DNA from: an uncultured Synechococcus sp.
GTDB taxonomy: Bacteria > Cyanobacteriota > Cyanobacteriia > Phormidesmidales > Phormidesmidaceae
DNA: 45,208 nt
NCBI GenBank assembly: GCA_937911865.1
Contig: CALDSK010000247.1
Location: 1 to 45,208 of the forward strand
Reading direction: 5' to 3'
The notes under the pieces were generated by a model, which made no database searches, was not told the origin of the DNA, and saw nothing but the letters and a program-made list of their open reading frames with translations. Position numbers and translations under genes: made by a program. Below, one piece after another: positions 7,904 to 16,112 of the stretch (the stretch's first letter is position 1; every line of letters begins with the position of its first letter).

Positions 7904-9814
7904 CTATTTTTCGGCTGCTGCCGTAGGGCCCGCCGTAGCAGGACCATAATACTGACGCTGAAAGGGATAGGTCGGTAGCGCCAGTTTTCGGTATTGCCCA
8001 GCAGAATAAAGGGCTGACCAGTCAACCCGCTCACCTTGAACATAGGCGATCGCACAAGCTTTAAGCTTCTCTGGAATCGCTTCTGCAGACCCCATAGTCT
8101 GCAATCGCTCGGCACTTTGCCAACAGTTTGACCAACCATTGGAAGGTGAGCGCCCAGCCAGCGTATCGATCAGACTCTGTCGAAGTTCAGCAGTCGAAGT
8201 CACGACAATTGCCAATCGACAGGAGAAGTGCGAGCGCCCCACCCCAGCCGTATAGCAAACATCCGCCAAATCAACCTCAGCATAAGCCGCCAAATACTGA
8301 GCGTATCTCGCAGATAGCTGATTGAGCGCAGCGGGCGACCGGGCTGACAGTGGAAAAAGATAGCTTTTCTCAGCCGCTGAGCGCTGTCCATAAATATTAG
8401 AATCAACCCCAGCCTCAGACGGAGGCGATTGAAGGATTAAATGAGCGTTCGTACCACTAAAACCAAACGCACTCACACCAGCGGTCGGTGCAGTATCGGT
8501 TGACGGCCAAGGCATCGACTCCACAGGCAGCTGAAAAGGCAAATCATTCCACGCAATATGAGAGTTTGGCTGATCTAAATGCAAATTCGCCGGAATTTGC
8601 AGTTTGTCAATCGCCAGCACAGCCTTAATTAGACCAGCCACACCTGCCGCCGCTTCAGCATGACCAATGTTCGTTTTCACCGCTCCCAATACTACGGGCA
8701 CTACAGGCCCCTTACGCTCACCGAACACATCGCCCAACGCACCAATCTCAATGGGGTCACCCAAAGCAGTTCCCGTGCCATGCGTCTCCACGTAGCTCAC
8801 CGCCACTGGCTCAATGCGGCTAGCCGCTAATGCCTGACGAATCACTGTCACCTGAGCCGTTCTACTGGGCGCAGTCAAACCGTTGGTGCGACCGTTATGG
8901 TTGGTCGCCGATCCTAAAATTACTGCGTGAATGCGATCGCCTGCCGCCTGCGCATCACTCAGCCGCTTTAGCACCACCATGCCACCGCCTTCCGCCCGGC
9001 CAAACCCACTGGCAGCCTGGTCAAACGTCCGGCAGCGACCGTCTGCCGCCAGCATATTTGCCTTCGAAAAATTAATACTCGCCGCCGGGGTAAGTATGCG
9101 ATTCACCCCACCAGCTAGCGCCGCATCGCAAGCCTGTTGACGCAGGCTCTGGCAGGCTAAATGCACCGCCACCAGAGACGAAGAGCAGGCCGTATCAATT
9201 GCCAGGCTAGGCCCGTTCACCCCTAGCAGATAAGACAGCCGGCCCGCAGCAACGCTATGGGTGTTGCCCGTTGCCAGGTAAGCGTCAATCGAATCAGTCG
9301 GCTGTGCTAGCACCTGCTGCCAGTGATCGATACTGCTAATCCCCAAAAACTCGCCGGTAGATTTCCCGGTGCCCTCAGCCAAAGAATCTGGTGCGATCGC
9401 CGCGTGTTCTAAAGCCTCCCACCCTAGCTCTAAAGCTAAGCGCTGCTGAGGATCGAGAGAAACAGCCTCGCGGGGTGAAATGCGAAAAAAAGCAGCGTCA
9501 AAATCGTACAGGTGAGGAATAAAACCGCCCTCAGCAGACACCATCTTGCCCGGTGCTGCAGCGTCTGCGTCATAGTATTTCTCTATTGGCCAGCGGTCCT
9601 TGGGCGTGGGGGCGATCGCATCACCTTTTCGCTGCAACAGCTGCCAAAAGCTCTCCGGCGAATCCGCTTTCCCAGGCAGTCGGCAGCTCATACCAACAAC
9701 TGCAATCGGCTCATACAAAAGCTTTTCATGAGCCGACTCCAGTGCCTTTAGTTTTGCCTGTAGCGTCTTAATCGCCAGCAGCGCCTGCTTCGTCGCAGAC
9801 AGATCGTTCACCAT
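7904..9814 (-). CDS. Stand-alone type I polyketide ketosynthase with residual post-AT linker
   Basis: The 636-residue protein opens with an amphipathic helix (residues 5-33) like a PKS N-terminal docking segment. A complete KS domain follows (about 34-465) with Cys210 (DTACSSSL), His345 (HGTGTALGDP) and His385 (NIGHAEAAAG), so condensation chemistry should be intact. Residues 485-560 match the KS-AT linker (LSARSPAALNQLSARYA). The acyltransferase that should come next is missing: the sequence passes within about 50 residues to the post-AT linker (RVDWSALY, then LALPTYPFQRQYY). No ACP, ketoreductase or thioesterase is nearby. It may work in trans with a PKS encoded elsewhere, or be a remnant of a larger module. 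Confidence 0.9.
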   Translation of the reverse strand: MVNDLSATKQALLAIKTLQAKLKALESAHEKLLYEPIAVVGMSCRLPGKADSPESFWQLLQRKGDAIAPTPKDRWPIEKYYDADAAAPGKMVSAEGGFIPHLYDFDAAFFRISPREAVSLDPQQRLALELGWEALEHAAIAPDSLAEGTGKSTGEFLGISSIDHWQQVLAQPTDSIDAYLATGNTHSVAAGRLSYLLGVNGPSLAIDTACSSSLVAVHLACQSLRQQACDAALAGGVNRILTPAASINFSKANMLAADGRCRTFDQAASGFGRAEGGGMVVLKRLSDAQAAGDRIHAVILGSATNHNGRTNGLTAPSRTAQVTVIRQALAASRIEPVAVSYVETHGTGTALGDPIEIGALGDVFGERKGPVVPVVLGAVKTNIGHAEAAAGVAGLIKAVLAIDKLQIPANLHLDQPNSHIAWNDLPFQLPVESMPWPSTDTAPTAGVSAFGFSGTNAHLILQSPPSEAGVDSNIYGQRSAAEKSYLFPLSARSPAALNQLSARYAQYLAAYAEVDLADVCYTAGVGRSHFSCRLAIVVTSTAELRQSLIDTLAGRSPSNGWSNCWQSAERLQTMGSAEAIPEKLKACAIAYVQGERVDWSALYSAGQYRKLALPTYPFQRQYYGPATAGPTAAAEK

Positions 9815-10058
9815 AGTCTATTTGCACACCGCTCAAACCGACGAGTCAAACGCTTGACTCAAACCATCGAAAAGAGAACTTTTGTTCTAGCACCATTGCT
9901 ATTTTACAGTAGAACTCAGCAGGGACTGACTTCAGAGACGTTTCTGCAATGCTTTCTTTGAAGGCAGAATACTTCTGTAGAGAGAGCAAAGGCTAGCCGC
10001 GATCCGTCATTCTGCACTCATGTCGGCCCACTCAACTTTGATCAGCGGAGACAAACAT
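9815..10058. other. Divergent intergenic region between KS and lactonase genes
   Basis: This gap of about 240 bases must hold the promoters of the leftward ketosynthase and the rightward SMP-30-like gene. I see no repeat or hairpin of note. Confidence 0.35.
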
Positions 10059-10937
10059 ATGACATCCCAGACGCCTTCTGTACTGGTGAACGCTCACAAC
10101 CACAACGCCGAAAATCCGCTTTGGCACCAGCAGCACGGTCTAGTTTATTGGACAGATATTCCCAACGGCAGACTCTTTCGCTACGACCCTACTCCGAAGA
10201 ATGCTGCAAAAGACTACGAACAAATCTATACAGGAGAACCGGTCGGCGGCTTTACCATTCAAGCTGACGGATCGCTGCTGCTACTTAAAACCAATGGAAC
10301 AGTAGAGACTTGGCGCGAGGGAAAAGTAACGAGCGTTGTAGAAGAAATTGCTGAGGTGAAGGGAACGAGATTTAACGATGCGATCGCCGATCCAGAAGGT
10401 AGAGTATTCTCTGGAACCATGGCCAAAGACAACATAAAAGGCCGACTCTATCGCATCGATCCAGACGGCTCCATACAAGAGATTCTTCAAGGTCTGCTAG
10501 TCCCTAACGGCATGGGATTTAGCTTGGACTACCGGTACTTTTATCTCACCGACTCCGACCAGCACGCTATCTTCCGCTTCGACTACGACCGGGCAACTGG
10601 CCATATCAGCAATCAGCAGTCCCTAATCAAAATACCAACAGACAAAGGCGTACCGGACGGCATGACCGTAGATAGCGAGGGATACATTTGGTCAGCCAGA
10701 TGGAATGGCAGCGCAGTCTATCGCTACAGTCCAGAAGGGCAAGAAGTGCTGCGCATCGATCTCCCAACGCCCAAAGTCAGCTGTGTTGCTTTTGGTGGCG
10801 CAGACTATCACCAGCTACTAATCTCTACTGCTCGCGAAGGGCAAGCGATCGCTAAAGACAACGAAGCTGGTGAGCTGTTCCACCTGCGAGTAGCCTTCAC
10901 CGGCCAGCCAGAGCTTTTATCTCGCATTGGACTGTAA
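10059..10937 (+). CDS. SMP-30/gluconolactonase/LRE family protein
   Basis: The 292-residue protein is a six-bladed beta-propeller lactonase-like protein: ENPLWHQQHGLVYWTDI at the N-terminus carries the metal-ligand Glu, RFNDAIADPEGRVFSGTM carries the Asn/Asp region, and LVPNGMGFS and GVPDGMTVD supply the further Asn and Asp ligands. Members hydrolyse sugar or other lactones with a divalent metal. The ATG at 10059 is chosen over 10020 because GGAGA lies 7 nt upstream of it, while 10020 has no ribosome-binding site. Transcribed alone, convergent with the WD40 gene (31-nt gap). Confidence 0.9.
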   Translation: MTSQTPSVLVNAHNHNAENPLWHQQHGLVYWTDIPNGRLFRYDPTPKNAAKDYEQIYTGEPVGGFTIQADGSLLLLKTNGTVETWREGKVTSVVEEIAEVKGTRFNDAIADPEGRVFSGTMAKDNIKGRLYRIDPDGSIQEILQGLLVPNGMGFSLDYRYFYLTDSDQHAIFRFDYDRATGHISNQQSLIKIPTDKGVPDGMTVDSEGYIWSARWNGSAVYRYSPEGQEVLRIDLPTPKVSCVAFGGADYHQLLISTAREGQAIAKDNEAGELFHLRVAFTGQPELLSRIGL

Positions 10938-10967
10938 TCTCGCATTGCCCTCAGCCTGCTATCCAAC

Positions 10968-12422
10968 CTAATTCAACCCGCCTTTCCGAATTCCCTTCCG
11001 AATCCCCTTCCGAATCCCCCAGGTGATCAGCCGACCAGTCACATCCGCGCTGTGAAACGTAAACTCAGGCTGTCGGCTAAAGGCAACCGCACTCACAGGT
11101 GCCTGATGCCCTTCTAGTTCAAATACAATCTCTCCAGCTCCACTGTTCGCCTGCAAGTCCAATACATACACCCGATGATCCAAACAGCCCATCGCCAAGT
11201 ATCGACCTGACTGACTAAACGACAGCGCCGTAATCAAAGCAGGACACCGAGTAGCCGCTAGCGCATGCAGCTGATTGCTATAAATTTGTAGCCAGGGGCC
11301 ACGTGCCACAGCGAGTTTAGAACCCTCAGGATTAAAACAAACCACATTGGCCGAACGAGAACTAGAGATATTGCTCACAGGCGCATCGGGGTTCAGCGGA
11401 TTTTCCCATAGATTTGCGCCACTTTGATGGCTTGCCGTCGCCAGCTGCCCGCTGGCACTCATCGAGACGCTCCGCATACCGCCTGCACCCGGTCGTGGCG
11501 GCATCAGCTCACGCAACAAATCTCCCTTTAAATTGAACAGTCGCAGCGCATTATCACCATTCGCTGTCACCACGTAGCGGCCCGCAGAATCCACGGCCAA
11601 AGCCATCACACTGCCACCTCGGGCTGGAAAGGTCAACAGCGTCTGAGCCGAATAGTCAGAGATACGCACAGTTCCCCCGAACGTGCCGCTAATTAGCTGA
11701 GGTTGAGTTGGGTGAAACACCACGCTGCTGACAGAGCCGCGATCGCCGAAATAAATCGGCTTTACCGGATCGCCGGCGCTTCGCCAAAGACGGACCGTGG
11801 TATCGGTACTCGCTGTCGCAATCTGCCGGTTGTGATGCCGTCCTGGCACCACAGGCTCAACTGCCAGGCTGTTTATTTTATGGGCGTGCAGCTTGTGGTC
11901 TGTATTCACTTCAAAGCTATCAATCGTACCAACAGTCGTAAAATCTTCTAATCGCGTTTTGCTCAGCGCATGCCAGGTCTTTTGCCCCACAATTGCATCC
12001 ACAACCAAACCGTGACGGTCTTGAAAAAAAGCAACATTTTGCCGAACCATCGTTTGATCAAACAAATCGTCGCCGCTGGGCACACCAAATCCGGCAACAG
12101 AAAGCGTTTCTTGTAATAAAATGACAGGCTCGCCTCGGCTGCCTACCTGCAAAACAGGCATGTCAACTGGCGCACCCGTATACAAAGCTCGCCATGTTTT
12201 TGGACCCACAATACCGTCTTGAGCCAAAAACATTCGGTACTGAAAACGACGAACCGTATACTCTGTTAAAGAATTGAAAACACCACCAGACACCATCGGA
12301 CTGCTCACATAGTGACCCAACAGCTGCTGAAGCTCGCTGACATCAGCATGGGTCGATCCCAAACTTAGCGTAGGCTTGTTCAATTGATCAACAGAAAGAG
12401 AGGAGAGAGAAGTGGCTGGCAT
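10968..12422 (-). CDS. Peptidoglycan-binding domain / WD40-propeller fusion protein
   Basis: The 484-residue protein has two PG_binding_1 domains (about 20-85 and 90-155; GIVGPKTWRAL and AIVGQKTWHAL are the helix-3 signatures), then a beta-propeller of about seven WD40-type blades from about 175 to 475 (HKINSLAVEPV, TVRLWRSAG, SSVVFHPTQPQLISG, ALSFSQSGRYLAMG, AVAFSRQPEFTFHS). No signal peptide is evident, which is odd for a wall-binding module. A good AGGAG site precedes the ATG. The tail IRKGIRKGIRKGG comes from a 12-bp tandem DNA repeat at the 3' end. I infer a scaffold role; no enzyme domain is visible. Confidence 0.88.
   Translation of the reverse strand: MPATSLSSLSVDQLNKPTLSLGSTHADVSELQQLLGHYVSSPMVSGGVFNSLTEYTVRRFQYRMFLAQDGIVGPKTWRALYTGAPVDMPVLQVGSRGEPVILLQETLSVAGFGVPSGDDLFDQTMVRQNVAFFQDRHGLVVDAIVGQKTWHALSKTRLEDFTTVGTIDSFEVNTDHKLHAHKINSLAVEPVVPGRHHNRQIATASTDTTVRLWRSAGDPVKPIYFGDRGSVSSVVFHPTQPQLISGTFGGTVRISDYSAQTLLTFPARGGSVMALAVDSAGRYVVTANGDNALRLFNLKGDLLRELMPPRPGAGGMRSVSMSASGQLATASHQSGANLWENPLNPDAPVSNISSSRSANVVCFNPEGSKLAVARGPWLQIYSNQLHALAATRCPALITALSFSQSGRYLAMGCLDHRVYVLDLQANSGAGEIVFELEGHQAPVSAVAFSRQPEFTFHSADVTGRLITWGIRKGIRKGIRKGGLN
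10976..11022 (-). repeat. 12-bp tandem repeat at the 3' end of the WD40 gene
   Basis: About three imperfect copies of a 12-bp unit (like CTTCCGAATCCC on the plus strand) encode the repeated GIRK tail just before the stop codon. In-frame slippage would change only the length of the basic tail. Confidence 0.75.
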
Positions 12423-12544
12423 AAGATGACTCCTGTAAAACGTTAGAAGAATGATTGCTTTGCACGCTTCTGATCAGCGCAAGCCTTAGGCCCCGAGCAA
12501 CTCGGCAGATGCTATAGAACAGTCGGCAGTCGATACAGTTTTTC

Positions 12545-12593
12545 TGCAAGGTTTGCTGAGCAACTGCTATAGATCGTTTCAGCAAACCTTGCA
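12545..12593. repeat. Perfect 15-bp inverted repeat
   Basis: TGCAAGGTTTGCTGA at 12545-12559 is exactly mirrored by TCAGCAAACCTTGCA at 12579-12593, with a 19-nt loop. It lies between the 5' end of the WD40 gene and the 3' end of the methyltransferase gene, both leftward. It could end the methyltransferase transcript, but no U-tract follows on that strand, so a protein-binding site or RNA stabiliser is equally possible. Confidence 0.8.
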
Positions 12594-12626
12594 GGTAATT
12601 GCTCAGGCAAATTTTTCAGGCACTTT

Positions 12627-13673
12627 CTACAGATGAAAGAAACGGCCCAAAAGCGTTTGTTCTTTGCGATAGTCCGTAACCAAACTGGCACCTGCGGGTT
12701 CTTGAGGCGGTAGCGTCAAGGCGGGCAGGTAGGCTTCGCAAATAGCTTCAATATGGCGATAGTCTGTACCGCAGCATCCGCCTAGCACGGTTAGATTATG
12801 CAGCTGTTCTTTGAGCCCTACATAGTCAGCGCCTAGCGCTTTCGGATTGCCATCATCCAAGGTCTCGGCTTCGTCTAACTCTGCGTGACTTAGCTGAGAA
12901 GCATTTGCTCGAACACCATAAATTCGATCTGTCCACGCCCCGCCCTTTTCTAATACAGACTTAAAATGAGTAGGGTGAGCGCAGTTAATCATATAGTAGG
13001 CCACAGCGCCGTTAGTCTCACGATCAACCTGTTCAATCGCGCTCTGAAGCGATTGCCCAGAAGGCAAGCAACCATCCGTTTCTACCGTAAAAGAGATTAC
13101 AACAGGCATTCCTGCTACCTGCGCCGCCCACGCTATACCCAGCGCTTCCTCAGCGTAGGTCATCGTAATAGCGCTCACCATATCGGCCTCACTATCCGCA
13201 AAGGCTACTATCTGGGCCATATGATACTGTTGCGCCGTTTGCGCATCCATCAGAGTATCAGGACTATAGCCGTCACCTCTCGGGCCAACGCACCCACTAA
13301 CCACCATTGGGCACTCAGTAGTTTCTGCTTCACGCCGAATAGAGTGCATCAGGTCAATCGCCTTCCAATTTATTTTGGATAGTGCTTCAGCATCGTAGTC
13401 TAAGCGCTTACCCCAGTCAGAGTTTGCTCTCCAGGTAGGACTCTCTAACACCAGCCCGGTGCCGTACTTGTGTGCGATCGCCACATATTTATCAAAATAT
13501 CGCCGCAGGGCAACGCTGCCCACAGCATCATTTAGTAAAACAAACGCAGCAAACTCAGGCAGGTGCAGTCCCTGAAGAAAAATCAAATCGGTCTCTAAAC
13601 CGCCGTCGGTAATAAATAGCTTGCTTTCATTTTGCAAATCAAGCTGAGGGAGTTGATATCTATAGAGCTTCAT
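12627..13673 (-). CDS. Homocysteine S-methyltransferase family protein
   Basis: The 348-residue protein has the zinc-binding barrel of this family: opening DGGLETDL (20s), Cys231 (NCAHP) and the Cys300-Cys301 pair (GGCCGTD). These three cysteines bind the Zn that activates homocysteine or a related thiol; the methyl donor may be S-methylmethionine or another small molecule. Length is normal. AAGGA about 8 nt upstream supports the start. Upstream short repeats (AAGAAAGCGTGAATG-like) lie at 13690-13740, and a candidate promoter of the 33-nt class points at this gene from 13920 (see 13888-13920). It is divergent from the sensor gene at 14039. Confidence 0.9.
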   Translation of the reverse strand: MKLYRYQLPQLDLQNESKLFITDGGLETDLIFLQGLHLPEFAAFVLLNDAVGSVALRRYFDKYVAIAHKYGTGLVLESPTWRANSDWGKRLDYDAEALSKINWKAIDLMHSIRREAETTECPMVVSGCVGPRGDGYSPDTLMDAQTAQQYHMAQIVAFADSEADMVSAITMTYAEEALGIAWAAQVAGMPVVISFTVETDGCLPSGQSLQSAIEQVDRETNGAVAYYMINCAHPTHFKSVLEKGGAWTDRIYGVRANASQLSHAELDEAETLDDGNPKALGADYVGLKEQLHNLTVLGGCCGTDYRHIEAICEAYLPALTLPPQEPAGASLVTDYRKEQTLLGRFFHL

Positions 13674-13887
13674 AGGTCACATCCTTAAAAAAGAAAGCGT
13701 GAATGGAAGAAAGCGTGAATGAGAAAAAGGGTGAATTGATCTCTTAAATCTCAATTCATATCAAGCAGGCAAATCGATAGGAACAAAATGGTTCTTCAAG
13801 ATTGCTAAGCAGTGGATGACTGACTTGGTGGCAGTAGATATAAAAGCAGCGTAAAAGCGCGATCCGTTTGCGCCGCTTGCAAACAAA

Positions 13888-13920
13888 AGATTAGTCAGCA
13901 ATCGAGAATAAACCGGGAAG
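13888..13920 (-). promoter_or_regulatory. Promoter-like element, copy D (toward methyltransferase)
   Basis: On the minus strand: CTTCCC, 7 nt (GGTTTAT), TCTCGATT, 6 nt (GCTGAC), TAATCT. The last hexamer is a good -10 box. Spacing is identical to copies A, B and C. Transcription would give a leader of about 200 nt before the ATG at 13673. Role inferred from recurrence, position and orientation. Confidence 0.6.
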
Positions 13921-13948
13921 ATTTTTCACTCAATAGCCTAAAAGCAAG

Positions 13949-13981
13949 CTTCCCGAGTTCCTCTCGATTGACTGATAGAGT
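13949..13981 (+). promoter_or_regulatory. Promoter-like element, copy A (toward sensor gene)
   Basis: CTTCCC, 7 nt (GAGTTCC), TCTCGATT, 6 nt (GACTGA), TAGAGT. It points at the sensor gene starting at 14039, with about 50 nt of leader, and is back-to-back with copy D. CGAG...CTCG inside the element forms a short dyad. Confidence 0.62.
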
Positions 13982-14038
13982 CCGTGTTGTAGATAAAGCA
14001 ACGCTGCTCTGTATATTTTATTTTCAAGACATTTTCAA

Positions 14039-15991
14039 GTGAGTTCAAAAAGCCGACGAGAAGTAGAACCCACCGCAAAGAAATCCATTGCAACTGCTGG
14101 CAGGCGATCGCTCCAGACTGTACTGGTCATCCCCTTCCTGGTCCAAATTTTTGCAGTGGTTGGACTCACAGGCTACTTCTCACTGCGCAACGGACAAAGA
14201 GCCGTTAACCAGGTAGCCTCTCAACTGCGCAGCGAAGTTTCAGAGCGAATTCAAGACAAGCTTAGCGACTACGCCGAACGCCCCCATCTAATCAATCAAA
14301 TCAACGCCGACGCAGTACGCCGCGGCACCCTTAGCACCCAGAATACCGATAGCGAACAATACCTCTGGCATCAGAATCAGGTCTTAGACTACATTACCTG
14401 GCTCTACTTTGGCTCTCAGGCGGAAGGGGCCTTTATTGGCGTCACGCGATCGCCCGAAAATCAGCTCAATGCTGTCGTCAATGAGCCAGTAGATGATTTT
14501 CAAGGACGATTTTATGCCCTAGATGCTCAGGGCGATCGCACCCAGCTTATCCGCACCCAAACCGGCGGCTACGACGCCCGCCTTCGCCCCTGGTACCAGG
14601 CCGCGGTTACCGCCGATAGCGCCGTCTGGACCGACATTTACCCAGCCTGGGAACTGCAACAAATGATCATGAGTGCAGCGCTGCCGGTCTACAGCGATCG
14701 CAGCGAACTGTTAGGAGTTGTAGCAACAGATTTTTCTCTTGAAGACATCGGCCAAGTCCTCAGCAGCGTCGATATTGGCAAGCAAGGACAGGCTTTCATC
14801 ATGGATAGCGCAGGTCTACTGGTAGCAACCTCTACTGGCGAAATGCCTTATCTAAGCGACGCGGCTGGCGATCTTCAGCGAATTCAGGCAGCAGCTAGCC
14901 CCAACCCTATCATCAGCCAAACGGCTCAGGCGATCAATCCCAAAGCGTCTGAGCAAAAGTTTAAAGGAACAGAGCAGCTAGCGCTGTCAATCGCTGGCCA
15001 AAAACAATTTGTTCAAATTTCTCATTTTGCTGACCAGAGAGGTATCGATTGGCGAGTGGTCGTAGTAATTCCTGAAGCAGAATTTATGGACAGCATCATA
15101 GCCAATACCCAAACAACCCTCTTACTGTGTGTAGGTTCGCTGTTGCTAGCCTCACTTATTGGCTGGTTCACGGCGCGGCGTATTACGCAGCCAATCCTGG
15201 CCCTCAATCAAATCAGCCAGGCAATCGCCCACCGCGCTCAAACCCGCCCCTTACAAACCCTTCTCACAACAGAAATAGAGACTGAAAAAATAGACTCGCT
15301 GGCACGTAAAACCTTTGCGAAAGGAATTCAAGAAATCGACAAACTAGCTGAATCGTTTGGCCAGATGGCCAGCCAGCTACAAGACTCTCTCGTAGCGCTT
15401 GAAAAAAGCAACGAAGCGCTCGAAGAGAAAGTCCGACAGAGAACAATAGACTTAGCCCAGGCCAAAGAGCAGGCTGAAGCCTCTGATCGAGCCAAAAGCG
15501 TTTTTTTGGCCAGCATGAGTCACGAACTGCGCACGCCGCTAACTGCCATCTTAGGGTTTTCTCAGCTTCTACAAACCCAGAATAATCTCACTGCAAAGCA
15601 ACAAAACGATATCAATATCATTTACCGCAGCGGCCAACAGCTGCTAGCAATCATTAACGAAGTGCTATTGCTCGCAGAGATTGAAACGGGTAGCACAACC
15701 CTATCGGCACAGACAGAAGCCTTAACTCAATTGCTAGAGGCCCTAGAAAAGCGAGCAGAAGCTCAGCCCCTACTACTGACAACAGAAGACTTACAGGCCA
15801 TGCCGAAAGGGTGGGTGCGATCGCTCCACGAAGCCGCCTTACAAGTAGATAGCGAAAAACTCAATCAGCTCATCACAGAAATTCCACCTCAGCAAACAGA
15901 ACTACAAAATAAATTAAAAAATCTCACAGCCCGCTTCAACTACGACCAAATTTTAGAGACCACCGCTATCAATACGGCTGAAGGCTCATGA
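14039..15991 (+). CDS. Cache-HAMP-HisKA membrane sensor lacking the ATPase domain
   Basis: The 650-residue protein starts with GTG. It has TM1 at about 26-48, a periplasmic dCache-like sensor (about 60-345; RLRPWYQAAV and WTDIYPAW are typical), TM2 at about 358-378, HAMP (380-450), a coiled coil, and a HisKA domain with the phospho-acceptor motif SHELRTPL (His495). The HATPase_c domain expected next, with N, G1 and G2 boxes, is absent. Instead the chain goes almost directly into the C-terminal helical region common at the end of cyanobacterial hybrid kinases (LPAEWL-like MPKGWVRSLHEAAL ... FNYDQILE). It therefore cannot phosphorylate itself with its own ATPase; it may accept phosphate in trans, or be an internal-deletion derivative of a hybrid kinase. 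Promoter-like copy A lies just upstream. Confidence 0.88.
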   Translation: MSSKSRREVEPTAKKSIATAGRRSLQTVLVIPFLVQIFAVVGLTGYFSLRNGQRAVNQVASQLRSEVSERIQDKLSDYAERPHLINQINADAVRRGTLSTQNTDSEQYLWHQNQVLDYITWLYFGSQAEGAFIGVTRSPENQLNAVVNEPVDDFQGRFYALDAQGDRTQLIRTQTGGYDARLRPWYQAAVTADSAVWTDIYPAWELQQMIMSAALPVYSDRSELLGVVATDFSLEDIGQVLSSVDIGKQGQAFIMDSAGLLVATSTGEMPYLSDAAGDLQRIQAAASPNPIISQTAQAINPKASEQKFKGTEQLALSIAGQKQFVQISHFADQRGIDWRVVVVIPEAEFMDSIIANTQTTLLLCVGSLLLASLIGWFTARRITQPILALNQISQAIAHRAQTRPLQTLLTTEIETEKIDSLARKTFAKGIQEIDKLAESFGQMASQLQDSLVALEKSNEALEEKVRQRTIDLAQAKEQAEASDRAKSVFLASMSHELRTPLTAILGFSQLLQTQNNLTAKQQNDINIIYRSGQQLLAIINEVLLLAEIETGSTTLSAQTEALTQLLEALEKRAEAQPLLLTTEDLQAMPKGWVRSLHEAALQVDSEKLNQLITEIPPQQTELQNKLKNLTARFNYDQILETTAINTAEGS

Positions 15992-16016
15992 AGAAACACA
16001 AAGTAAACTGAAAATC

Positions 16017-16059
16017 AGCAGCATATGATCAAGATTTACTCAGTTGACCATATGCTGCT
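16017..16059. terminator. Inverted repeat between convergent genes, possible bidirectional terminator
   Basis: AGCAGCATATGATCAA (16017-16032) pairs with TTGACCATATGCTGCT (16044-16059) with one mismatch and an 11-nt loop. It lies between the convergent sensor and protease genes. There is no clear U-tract, so termination is inferred from position. Confidence 0.55.
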
Positions 16060-16112
16060 ACAGGCTACTTTAGACTAGCTATCGTCTCCAGTAGTTATTT
16101 TTGAGCAAGTCG

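Larger units (their letters stand above)
13674..14038. other. Divergent control region between methyltransferase and sensor genes
   Basis: This 365-base stretch contains no gene. It holds short imperfect tandem repeats near 13690-13740 and a back-to-back pair of the 33-nt promoter-like element at 13888-13920 (leftward) and 13949-13981 (rightward). Confidence 0.6.

Noticed and set aside
7042..9814. SDR, SRPBCC and ketosynthase as one polyketide biosynthetic cluster
   Set aside because: The ketosynthase is separated by 120 nt, lacks AT and ACP, and no tailoring, thioesterase or carrier genes are near; same strand alone is not enough.
12545..12593. Perfect 15-bp inverted repeat as a Rho-independent terminator
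   Set aside because: No U-tract on the relevant strand and a long 19-nt loop; kept only as an inverted repeat.
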